From the NCBI RefSeq assembly GCF_020536995.1, contig NC_068355.1, positions 620,001 through 684,000 on the forward strand: DNA of 64,000 nt, given 5' to 3'. Of this stretch, positions 1 to 11,346 are shown piece by piece. The position numbers and the translations under genes were made by a program. The first letter of the stretch is position 1. The number at the start of each line of letters is the position of its first letter. The notes beneath the pieces are model-generated. The model was not told the origin of the DNA and made no database searches. It saw only the letters and a program-made list of their open reading frames with translations. Origin of the DNA: Dreissena polymorpha. Its lineage: Eukaryota > Mollusca > Bivalvia > Myida > Dreissenidae.

Positions 1-3000
1 AAAAACGTCACGAAATACAGACATAAAATGCACTGTGAGCTAGTAATAGAGAACACTATTTGAACCATTCTCTGTCGTTCTTGCGAAACATTTCGAACCT
101 TACGATGTTTAAATTTCTGTTCATCAAAGTCATGTTGTTTAATCTATTTTATTCAAATTTATAAACACGAGCCGACACTTTGATAACTGGAAAAGCTGTT
201 AAACGCGTTTGCAAGTCAATATTCACATAGAATGCATGCTCTGTTATTTTGAATGCGAGAACATAAAACAACGCACTATAGGCAGCAAGATTTTAGACGA
301 AATTTATCTCGACTACTTCATCTTCGGATTGAGGTTTTCAGTGTGATCTTACTTTGATCTCAACACTATTAAAGGGATAATCTATAATTTGGAATATACA
401 TAGTTTGACCTGTATACTGATTTGCAATTTTAGCAAAACAATTAGTGTAGGACGGGCATAATAACAGTCAGTTTTCAGTTATTAATGCTCAAAGCAAACG
501 GTCCTTGAAATAATATTTTTGAAGCAATCGATCTTCCATTACTATCTAGACACGGATTGAAAATATAAGACTCTATTTAATGTAACCGATACAACACATT
601 ATTGTTGTGAACTATTTGCAAAATCCAGACACACTGTTCATAATCAACGCGATCTGTCACTTTAATAAAAGAATAAATATATATCATATATTGTATATAA
701 ATTAAGGCATTCAAAACTTCATGAAGCGAGTGTCCGGATTTCAGTTTGTTAAGAAAATCAGAAACGGAAGCAAATAAAACTTTCTTAAAATTGAGACAAT
801 CTTCAACTCATAATAAATTGCTAGGCTTTGTCTTATTCAGTTCTTTTCCTTCTTAGGAACATTTAGATTGGAAAAAGGGTTAATTAGCCGTTCAGCCTTC
901 CTGCATACACAATGTGTCATAATGTGTGTGAAACAAAGCATATTACAGACGTTTTTGTCTAGAAATATTTGATCTTTATAAACCCATTTCCTTTGGTCTC
1001 AAATGTATTTTACAATTCAAATATTTGAAATACTTGCTTTGCCAAACTTATATCAATCTATCTTGATAACATTAAATGTAACATGCTTATTATGATAATC
1101 ATAATTGCTAATATTGTAAATATTACACTCTATTGTTGGAAGTTGTTTATTTCGTCTCCTAGTTTTATCAATTATCATACAAAATAACATCCATTTTCTA
1201 AGCCCAAATACTTTGTAATAATTTAAAAAAGTGTATGCTAAAATAACCGAAGTTCCAATGCAATTATAGAGAAACGCAAGTGTAGATTTTACAGCCTATA
1301 AACTTCAAAGCCAGTTACGCCGCATTTACCAGCTGTTAGTTGTTGCACTTTTCGTGAATTATACGAGAGCAAAATTGTAGAAAAGAAACCTATTGTGATA
1401 TCTGTTCCAAATCCGAGAAACTTACAATGAAATTAATTTAACTTTAAATGAAGCATTTCTGGCAAAGATATATTGCAAATTCTTAAGGCATTCGTTCATG
1501 GTCTTCATAATATTTGTCCTATGAATCTTACATTACGGGTGGACAGTATTTGATAACACATGAAACGTGTTATAAAATAAAAATACATTATATATATATA
1601 TATATAATTGCACAAATATCTGTTTTAACCTAATGCAGATCATACCTGGCCATAAATCCACCTATTTATTAGTTCATGATATTCAAGCATTATTTAAACG
1701 ACCACATTGATATACCGAACGAGTTTAATGAATACATATAGACCTATACGATTTATAGATATTCCAGAAATACATAATTATCATCTATTAATAAACAGCA
1801 GCCACTAATGGAATACATTCAATTATAGTATCTCAAATGTGTTCGTTAATTCAATAAGCTCCTTATTTCCCACGGGTGCTATATCTGCACTGTAATTTGT
1901 GCTTATGACTTCATGGTGGATGTCGGTATGATCTACCGTTTGTAGTTAAGTATATGGCTATTCATATTTGTAAAGTTTAGTCAGTTCTTAATTATGTTTT
2001 TCCCACATAATTGTTAGATTTCATATTTATGAGGTGTGGTAAGTTGGATGGTTGGGAGTTTAGCTTGTTGGTCTTTCAATATTTGGTGTCCGGCCCATTA
2101 CTATCATGCGCAGCTTGAAATAAGTAACCAATGACCAAAAATTAATGTCGTTATCGTAACGCCTAGACGCGTCAAAAATCCATGTCGCTCTCTTAACTGT
2201 CAATATCACAGTCAACAGTTTAAGTATGTTTCAATTTTTAACATAGATATGGTAATGTCCAGCCCATAATATATCATTTTTGCACATGTAGCCTCAATGT
2301 CAGGACAACGTCTAAATGCTTTTGCTCTGAAATTTTACTACTTAAAGGCATTTTTTGTTTGTTTTAAACTACAACTGCTCGAATGATGATCGTATGAATA
2401 CAATACGGGCAAGAACATACGTCATTATTCAAAGTCATCGTCATACATTGAGATCATTAGAAACACAGTATTCGAAATCGAACATTTTTTTGCATAGAAG
2501 TAGGTAAGTTAACATATTGTGTAATCTGTTGGTATACAGTTTTCACTATAAACGTATTTATTTCAAACAAACAAAACAAACATCGCTATACATATAATGT
2601 CATACAACATAAGTAATATGTACATTTACGTATGTGATATGAAAGAAAGACAAGGTCTAAAAAATATTAATACCACTGTATAAAATTGCATCTTTTCGGA
2701 TGCACATACTTGGATTGTAAATGATTAAGAAAAAGTAACAGTTTGGCAAAAAGAGAAACTCCGATTATACAGTCTCATTAGTTTAGTGCAAGTCAAAGGA
2801 TGGCATTGAAAGGTAAATGAAATTAAGTGGTATAAGTAAGATAAGAAAACAAAAAAGGTTTTGAAGGCTTGAAATAAAAACAGCATTAAGGAGTCGTTCT
2901 GTAGCAAATTTACGAATTGCTAAGTAATAGTAATACATTTTTTAACTGTGTCAGCTGTTTTAGTATCGGTTGAGTCACGAGTGTAGTCTCCATATAGACA

Positions 3001-3372
3001 AGTTTCAATCAATGGGACGGACTAGATGGATATTGTGTTTAAAGATTCGCCGCGAATATGTAGATATTGACCCCATTCGAAAAAGTAATATTACGTCGTT
3101 TCATGAAGTCCACAGAATGTAAAGGGGGGTTGTAATTATGATGCTGCTAAATTGTTTTTAATCACGTATGTAATATTTTCGTCTTTCGATCTATGTTAAT
3201 GAGTCCATTGAAGCAATGGATCGATTTATAATTTAAACATTCAAATACAGCAGATTGGAGGAATTTGAATACAGTGATGTTCGAGCTTTTTTGTAGATGT
3301 CACACATTTCTCAGCAAGTACTCCCTACCTGATTCAACTGATACGGACAAATTTAAGTGTCGGAAGTTCGAT
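1..3372. other. Gene-free AT-rich DNA
   Basis: I see no exon with convincing splice sites, no RNA gene and no recognisable repeat family here. Open frames are short and low in complexity. The only local structure is a short (TA)n run near 1589-1607. Ancient degraded repeats could be present but unrecognisable by eye. Confidence 0.6.
1589..1607. repeat. (TA)n microsatellite
   Basis: An uninterrupted TA dinucleotide run of about 19 bases in AT-rich intergenic DNA. Confidence 0.9.
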
Positions 3373-3966
3373 TGTAGCGTAATTACACATTGTTCGTTGA
3401 TATCACACAGTAATAACCAACAAAGTTCATTTCTGATTTCTTTGCGCTTTATTTCTGCTTATTAACACAACACAACGTTTCCAAAATGTTTGTCAAATAC
3501 AAGATACATGCGAAGCCCGCAACGGGCCCATCCCGCGAAAGCCAGCAATAATGCGACTTGTATGTTCGGCCGTTTAAGTAAGACTGTCCATAAATATAGA
3601 TATAAACAAGGAAAGCTTTGATAATTGTTATGTGTACAATTCTGATTGGCTGTGTAACGTCACGTGTCTACATGTACAATTCTGATTGGCCGTTTGTTAA
3701 GTCACGTGTCTGCAACATAAATATGACGTATGCAACGGACACTTAACGAATACATACGGGAATTACCGAATATTGACACATACGGTAAGCAAATATTCGT
3801 GCCCGGTAATTATAACCCGAGACTATTGATTTGTTGATCCAGATGGCTGCCTATTTAAGATTGTATGAAATGTGGTACAAATTTCGATCATTATATAAAT
3901 CCAACAATGCCCCAAATGTGCGTTTTGTGTGCGTTATGTTATGCGTTTTGTGTGCGTTATGTTACA
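3373..3966 (-). repeat. LTR, left copy
   Basis: Direct repeat of 6676-7264 at about 96% identity. It contains a local duplication of a block starting TGTACAATTCTGATTGG (near 3636 and 3673) and near its end two copies of GCGTTTTGTGTGCGTTATG. Both features are shared with the other LTR. Confidence 0.85.
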
Positions 3967-6675
3967 CAACTTTCCCCCTTAATTTGATTTTTTTATATTT
4001 TATGATTTAAAAAAATCTTTTAAAATTTTACTATTGAATTACTAATTAAATAACAAAAACTACATTCATATAAACACACTCAAATGATGGAAAATATGCG
4101 GATAACAATATAATTTCCTTGACAAGCATCTCTGCTGAAATAAATAACATTAGTAATTGATATACAATTTAAATGTCAATCGAAATGTTGTGTAGAACAT
4201 CATATGTTGATCGTTGGCCATCTGTACATCTGGTGTCGTCCATGTTGTCTTGAAGTTGTAGCTCGCGGCGAATACGATGTTTCATTGAAGTCATTGCCGC
4301 CGTCATGAAGATAAGTCGATTGTAGGTTCGTCCGTGGCGATTGGAATGCGTTTGTTGATTCAGCTCTGCTTTCCGATGTTTAACTTGCGTCGTCGATTGT
4401 CGTTTCCGTTGTATTCATCGTTGTTGATGTTTTCTTTGTCGTTTGTACTTTTGTTGATGGCCCCAGCGTCTTCATTTCTCTCGGGACATTAAGATCTTCT
4501 ATTGGCCATAATGCTCACGAGGTATTAACTATAACAGTGTTCTCCTTGATGTCTTAGGCCTCGGAAGTATCATTCCAAATGCGTTATCTACGCACGTCAA
4601 ACAGTTGAACGGCTGCATCTACTCTATAGTGTTTAACGTCACAAGTATTGTGTCCAGTGTTGCGTCACTTGTTGTCCTTCGAAATCTTCTGGCGTTGGTC
4701 TTCTTTAAGCGATAGAACCAGGTATTCACTTTGAGAGTAAACGCCGTGATGTTCCATTCTAATTAGGTTGTTTGTTTCTTCTATTCGTTGTGGAAGGCGT
4801 TGTCTCGCGAAGTCGCTCTTCTTCGGCGTTGTCTTCAAATCTCGATATTTTTATCTGCGTCGTGGTGATACAAGTATCAGTTGTTCAAAATCATGGCAAA
4901 CATTTATAAATATCCCCTTAGTTATTGTTAAATATCGTCATGACAACTTACTGTGATATCTTATTCAAAAAAAATAAATTCTTTACAACGAAAAAATATT
5001 AGTCAATTCCTCAAAACATACTTCGGATAAGTACATGACAGTTTGACATCTGACAAGCCATTTACTTAATATGACCTGTGTACCGCCTTAGGCTGTCATT
5101 TTACGCACGTGCAACCAGTAACTTTTTGACAGGCGCGCGCCACTTTATTGACCTAGAGTAATGGGTAATGATAGACGTACCTGTTCATATCATGGTTTCA
5201 TAAACCTCATATTTATCACTATAGTTTTGCCGTTGGGCATAGATTTATTGACATATTTGACCTGTGCACTTGTAAAAATGCGCAAATATGACAAGGCAGA
5301 CTTTTATATATATGCATTCATAATATAAGAACACGTATCGGTATACTTCAAAATTCAGGTCTTTGCTCCTAATCGAACTACTCAAATAATTCTTATGCGA
5401 CATCGCATCTTCTGTCCATAGCGTAATTTGCTTCGATGGCACAGGGATAAATTCTCTTACTCATGAGGACGCTAAGGTTATCAGAACCTCGGGCTCGGTA
5501 TGTCCGAACGCTGATCAGTCAGCCGTGCTCATAAAATATAATTGTAACCCTTAAACAATTATATTAGAAATTTAATGCGTACATATCGTTATATTTTAAC
5601 TGCGCTATACGCGTCAGATCGCATTAAATTCTTACTTAAAATTACTCAAGACCTTCAATATTACCGATATCCTACATATATTTGCAATCAACACAATGAC
5701 GTATATACATATTTACATAATATTTTTTTAAGTGTCTGCCCTATTCATATTCGCAATCAACATTATTTTTCTTATTTCCTATTTTCTTTCTTTTACAATT
5801 CGGAAAACTATTTTTAAATTTTCCAATAATTTTATTTATTCGTCCTTTTTAATTTTCTTTATCGTTCTAATAAACAAAACCCGCCTTATGTTCTTTATTA
5901 AAATAATAAACAAAACTGTCTTAAATAATCTAAATTCCTAAATTCTTAATTCTGCCAATGTAAAATACTAGGTAAATTCTTTGAATATTTTTTTATATTT
6001 GTTCCTTCTTCGAGTTTTTCTATTATATTAATTAATAAAATCATCCACAAATTTTCTTTATTAAAATAATAAACAAAACTGTTTTAAATACTCTTATTTT
6101 TCCTCGTACATTTTAATTTAATGAAAATTTACAAACATTCCAACAATTTAAAATGTATTGGTAAGCAAAAAAAAACCATAAGTCCGTACATAATCCTATA
6201 TTCTAACAATACCAAAAATATATAAAAATTCTTTAAATACTCTCTGTGTGTACACCTTTAATTTAATGAGTTCCATAACTCATAAAAATAATGTAAAACT
6301 CAAATATCTCTTTTTATTCTCAATTCACCGCTATTTATAAAAATGTGCCGATAAATGCAAAATTGGCATGATTTTGATATTTGTAAAATTTGTTCGTACA
6401 TAATTTTTTTATCAACACTATTATTTTTAACATCTAACTACATTAAATTCTTTAAAACAATTCTTAAAAATTTCGTTGTCATGACGCCTTTTACTTTAAT
6501 TTTCTACTTTATAAATTTTGAAATTCCCTCTCCAAGTTTGCCATAATTGTTTTAAACAACTGACCTGAATTCATGTCGCGTTGTGGTTGTGATGTTTTCA
6601 TTTTTTCGGCACGTGATCGCACTTGTGATCGTACTTCGGTCGTATCCATGGTACACGGCTCCATAAAATGTACTG

Positions 6676-7264
6676 TGTAGCGTAATTGCGTATTGTTCGT
6701 GGAGAACACACAGTAACAACTAAGTTCATTTCTGATTTCTTTGCGTTTTATTTCTGCTTATTAACACAACACAACGTTTCCAAAATGTTTGTCAAATACA
6801 AGAGACATGCGAAGCCCGCAATGGGCCCATCCCGCGAAAGCCAGCAATAATGCGACTTGTATGTTCGGCCGTTTTAGTAAGACTGTCTATAAATATATAT
6901 ATAAACAACGAAAGCTTTGATAATTGTTATGTGTACAATTCTGATTGGCTGTGTAACGTCACGTGTCTACATGTACAATTCTGATTGGCCGTTTGTTAAG
7001 TCACGTGTCTACAACCTAAATATACGTATGCAACGGACACCTAACGAATACATACGGAAATGACCGAAGATTGACACATACGGTAAGCAAATATTCGTGT
7101 CCGGTAATTATAACCCGAGACTATTGATTTGTTGATCCAGATGGCTGCCTATTTAAGATTGTATGAAATGTGGTACAAATTTCGATCATTATATAAATCC
7201 AACAATGCCCCAAATGTGCGTTTTGTGTGCGTTATGTTATGCGTTTTGTGTGCGTTATGTTACA
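6676..7264 (-). repeat. LTR, right copy
   Basis: Matches 3373-3966 over its whole length and is followed directly by the CGAT target duplication (7265-7268). Confidence 0.85.
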
Positions 7265-7268
7265 CGAT

Positions 7269-9120
7269 AAAGGGGTAATGCTTTTTTGCTGCAGCATGTA
7301 ACGCTAGAGAACATTATTCCATTAAATAAAGCAATTAAATGTATTTTAATTAAACCCAGTAGTAATAACTACCCCTATTTTAAGCATTTAAGAAGGAAAT
7401 GTCTTTTTTCGCGGACTGAATTCTTCAAATTATTTAAGTGGCCGTAACCACCAATGTTTAAACCACAACACAATATTATCTTTGCAAAGGGATCTTCGAT
7501 AATAATATATGACAATCTGGCTCAAACTTCCCTTCCTTCCTAAAGTGATAACGTGTGTAATTTCGTATATGAATTTTGGCCTAACCACATAGCTGTTTAG
7601 AATGTTCATTTTATAAAATTGAACTAAGAATATGCTTCATACTGGTGCATTTTACAAGATTTTACACTCATACTGCGCAAAGCTTCTATAAATATTATGC
7701 CTTTTGTGCTACAATTAACACGACATGATTGCTATTGTATTGAAGTGATTATAGTCTTATTATTTTACTGCAAATAACGCATGACCAAAACGCATAACGC
7801 ATGACCAAAACGCATAGCAGTTAACAAATTTCGTACGGTGTGGATATATAGGAATAATGGCACTAAAAAAACGATATTGTAATGGACATTCTTATTGTTA
7901 GTGCCAGTGTTTTATTTGAGGCTACTTGCCTTTACAAAACAGAGCGATACATACAACACGTAAACTTGATTTAAGCTAGCATGTGATTACATCCACCCTG
8001 GAACACTTCTTGGCGAGGGAAATTAACATACATTGAATGGAAAACATGTACTTGTCTGTGTGATTGAAATTATACACGAGTAAAGTAAAATGCCAATACT
8101 ATTATAATATTTTATAACAATATTCTAGCAGTTTGATTGCAACTCAATGCGAATGAATTTAACTAAACGGGACTTTTTCGCAGATTGGTATTTAGACACG
8201 TTGCCAAGGTATTGTCAAATATTCAAAAAGGGCAAGCACACAATAAAGAATGATAAATTAAACATCGGCAATTATTTACTTGACATCATAATTTCAAATC
8301 TTTAAAAATATAAAATGATACAAAGACGAAACCATTGAATTATTTGAATATCGATCGCCTATGTCAAAGATATATGTATCCTACGAGGAAGACGGGCAAA
8401 CATGAGCAGACATTTTACATCTGGCTTAAGATCCATTTTGTCTTCAATACCAAAATGTCTTTAAGATTTTGTACAAATGCATTATTATATAATATAGATC
8501 CGGACGATTTTCCTGTAAATTATATGTACAAATCTTGTTTGATTGCTGTTTTTGAATTAAACGTAGCAGGAAACCGCATAATGTAAGCCTCACAAGATTC
8601 CATTACATTTATATGATTATAATAAAGTGTCCCACATGGTTTCATATTATTTATCTGCAAAAACAGTGCATGAGCAAAGTATTTATATCCTTGACATTAT
8701 CTATAATTTTGGGAAAAGAAATACTAGCATTATAAACAATAAGCATTCTCTTAATCAATACCACAATGTCCATCATCATATAACCATCGTTTGATCATCA
8801 ACATACGTAACATCAGCATGCTAAAAGCAGTGATTATGACTCTTTATTCTCAAAGTTACAAAATCACATAATACTATGCAAATTTGACCAATAAACAAGT
8901 GCGGAGCATACAGAGTGTCTTAACGTACGTGTTTAACGCTCATGCATAAAGATTGCATCATCTCACCTATTTATGATTAATCCCACTTCAAACTAAAATA
9001 TTTTGATTGAAACTTTTATTTTCTGAAATAAACACTAAAACTTCAGAAATAACTTTTAAAAACCAAATTACCTTTGGTAAATGGCGTATTCATTGTACAG
9101 CATAACACGCTTTTAAATTA
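7269..9120. other. Gene-free AT-rich DNA
   Basis: No gene seen. Small structures only: a 20-base block beginning AACGCATGACC occurs twice in tandem near 7785-7825, and a 9-bp stem (TGGCACTAA with its complement) near 7859-7910. An 83-codon open frame at 8335-8586 resembles no family I know and has no supporting splice sites. Confidence 0.55.
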
Positions 9121-10016
9121 ATTGACGGGATAACGGGATATCTTGAAAATATATTCACAATTAATTGACGGGATAACGGGATATCTTGACAATATATTCA
9201 CAATTAATTGACGGGATAACGGGATATCTTGAAAATATATTCACAATTAATTGACGGGATAACGGGATATCTTGAAAATATATTCACAATTAATTGACGG
9301 GATAACGGGATATCTTGAAAATATATTCACAATTAATTGACGGGATAACGGGATATCTTGAAAATATATTCACAATTATTGACGGGATAACGGGATATCT
9401 TGAAAATATATTCACAATTAATTGACGGGATAACGGGATATCTTGAAAATATATTCACACTTAATTGACGGGATAACGGGATATCTTGAAAATATATTCA
9501 CAATTAATTGACGGGATAACGGGATATCTTGAAAATATATTCACAATTAATTGACGGGATAACGTGATATCTTGACAATATATTCACAATTAATTGACGG
9601 GATAACGGGATATCTTGAAAATATATTCACAATTAATTGACGGGATAACGGGATATCTTTAAAATATATTCACAATTAATTGACGGGATAACGGGATATC
9701 TTGAAAATATATTCACAATTAATTGACGGGATAACGGGATATCTTGAAATATATATCCCATTTAATTGACGGGATAACGGGATATCTTGAAAATATATTC
9801 ACAATTAATTGACGGGATAACGGGATATCTTGACAATATATTCACAATTAATTGACGGGATAACGGGATATCTTGACAATATATTCACAATTAATTGACG
9901 GGATAACGGGATATCTTGAAAATATGTTCACAATTAATTTACGGGATAACGGGATATCTTGACAATATATTCACAATTAATTGACGGGATAACGCGATAT
10001 CTTGAAAATATATTCT
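9121..10016. repeat. 43-bp minisatellite, 21 copies
   Basis: The unit begins ATTGACGGGATAACGGGATA and recurs at 43-bp steps (9121, 9164, 9207 and so on to 9980), giving 21 copies with only scattered point changes and one single-base deletion (copy starting 9378). The last copy decays at about 10016. Such uniformity implies recent expansion or ongoing homogenisation. Open frames overlapping its right end only reflect the repeat. Confidence 0.97.
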
Positions 10017-11346
10017 CAGTGCATCTGTTAGACGTGTTTGTTCTCAGTGCACTTCTTTTTTTACTCCAAACATTTCTAATTTGCAGCTGTGAAGAAGTTA
10101 AAATAATTGAAACACAAAAACATTTTTTTAAAGGAACACACGCCATTTTTCTGTCAAATCAACACGTAATAAAACAATAATAACTCATTTGTAAGATGAT
10201 GTAGACATAAACAAATCTTAAGAACTCGCTGATAAACCGGTATCACTAATTATTAATTATAGTATAATTCTTATAACAATCCATGACAGAGACATATGTT
10301 ACTTAATTTTCACAACTTTAACAGCAGTGAGATCAAACTGTAAATAGAGCATTCGTATCGGGACAAGAATTCAACAAGACCTTCTAAGACTCAACTATAT
10401 TACTATACTTATAACCAAGAAATCTTACTGCAGAGTTTTAATAGATACCGGTGATTAATGATGCTTATGCCATATGAACACTGTTCTTTATTACACATGA
10501 TCTTATTTGAGTCTAGTTAGACTCAATACAGAATATTAACAACAGCACAGTTTTCATTATAGTATTGTACTTACGTCTATGAATCGATTAGTGAATATTG
10601 AACCATTAATAATTAGTAAAACATTTAGGATGGCACTAGGTTTACCAAAGGAATCCCTCTATAGTTTAAAGGGTATGCTGTGTTTGAAAATGTTTCGGCT
10701 GACTGTTTTCACAAGTAACGATGACGATATGTAGAGTGTTATATTCTTGACAATTAATACAAATGAGGATGCCGATGGTATGAAAATTATACGTACGATA
10801 CTTACACATTATCTATGCTTTAAGCGCAAAGAACTGCATTATTATTAAGTATAAGTGTAGTTTTCTATTAACAGTCACTTATAGATCTATGGATTAAACA
10901 AAATTAAATATTCATAAAAAACATTAAAGTGGTTATATATCGATGAATTTATTAAGACAGAGTAATATTTGTATTATTTTAAAGAATAAAAAAATAACCT
11001 GTATTTTATTTGGCTAACTCGGTTTATTATGAAATCAGATAAATATACCATGAAGCGGGAATACAAAAAAGTTTATTAAACGATCTTATTTAATGCTTGT
11101 ATAGCGGCAATCCCTTGACAAAAGCGTTGTTACCTTATGTGTTTACGTATATTCACTGTATTTATTTAGTTTTGATTTACATTTTAGAATTCTAAATCAG
11201 ACAAGGATCTGTGTAGTAAAAAATAAAAATAACGAAAGACAGAATGAGTCAGTACGAGTGTTTTAAAATCATGTTACAAACAATAAGTATTAGTTCATAA
11301 TTATGCTTATTTAACGATGTGCTTTTTACCATATAATATTTTATCT
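10017..11346. other. Gene-free AT-rich DNA
   Basis: No gene, RNA gene or repeat recognised between the minisatellite and the left arm of the large inverted repeat. Confidence 0.55.

Larger units (their letters stand above)
3373..7264 (-). mobile_element. Short LTR retroelement fossil with 4-bp target duplication
   Basis: Two direct repeats of about 590 bp, each starting TGTAGCG and ending GTTACA on the plus strand (TG...CA ends), flank 2.7 kb of internal DNA. CGAT occurs directly before the left copy (3369-3372) and directly after the right copy (7265-7268), which is a 4-bp target duplication. A purine-rich tract on the minus strand (complement of 3970-3982) lies beside the left LTR, so the element probably reads on the minus strand. 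A short basic, gag-leader-like minus-strand reading lies beside the right LTR. No protease, reverse transcriptase or integrase is recognisable, so this is a non-autonomous or reduced copy. The two LTRs are about 96% identical by eye, suggesting a fairly recent insertion. I cannot assign it to a family with confidence, and it is broken as a coding element. Confidence 0.8.

Noticed and set aside
8335-8586. 83-codon plus-strand frame
   Set aside because: No family resemblance and no promoter or splice support; length is within chance for this base composition.
9121-10016. CRISPR-like regular repeats
   Set aside because: The 43-bp units are head to tail with no unique spacers, and the genome is eukaryotic.
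9121-10016. Homing-endonuclease-like phrase GGGATAACGGG
   Set aside because: Resemblance to a known meganuclease site is partial, and no endonuclease gene is present.
9959-10180. Frames over the right end of the minisatellite
   Set aside because: Partly translated minisatellite followed by unrelated sequence, with no domain.
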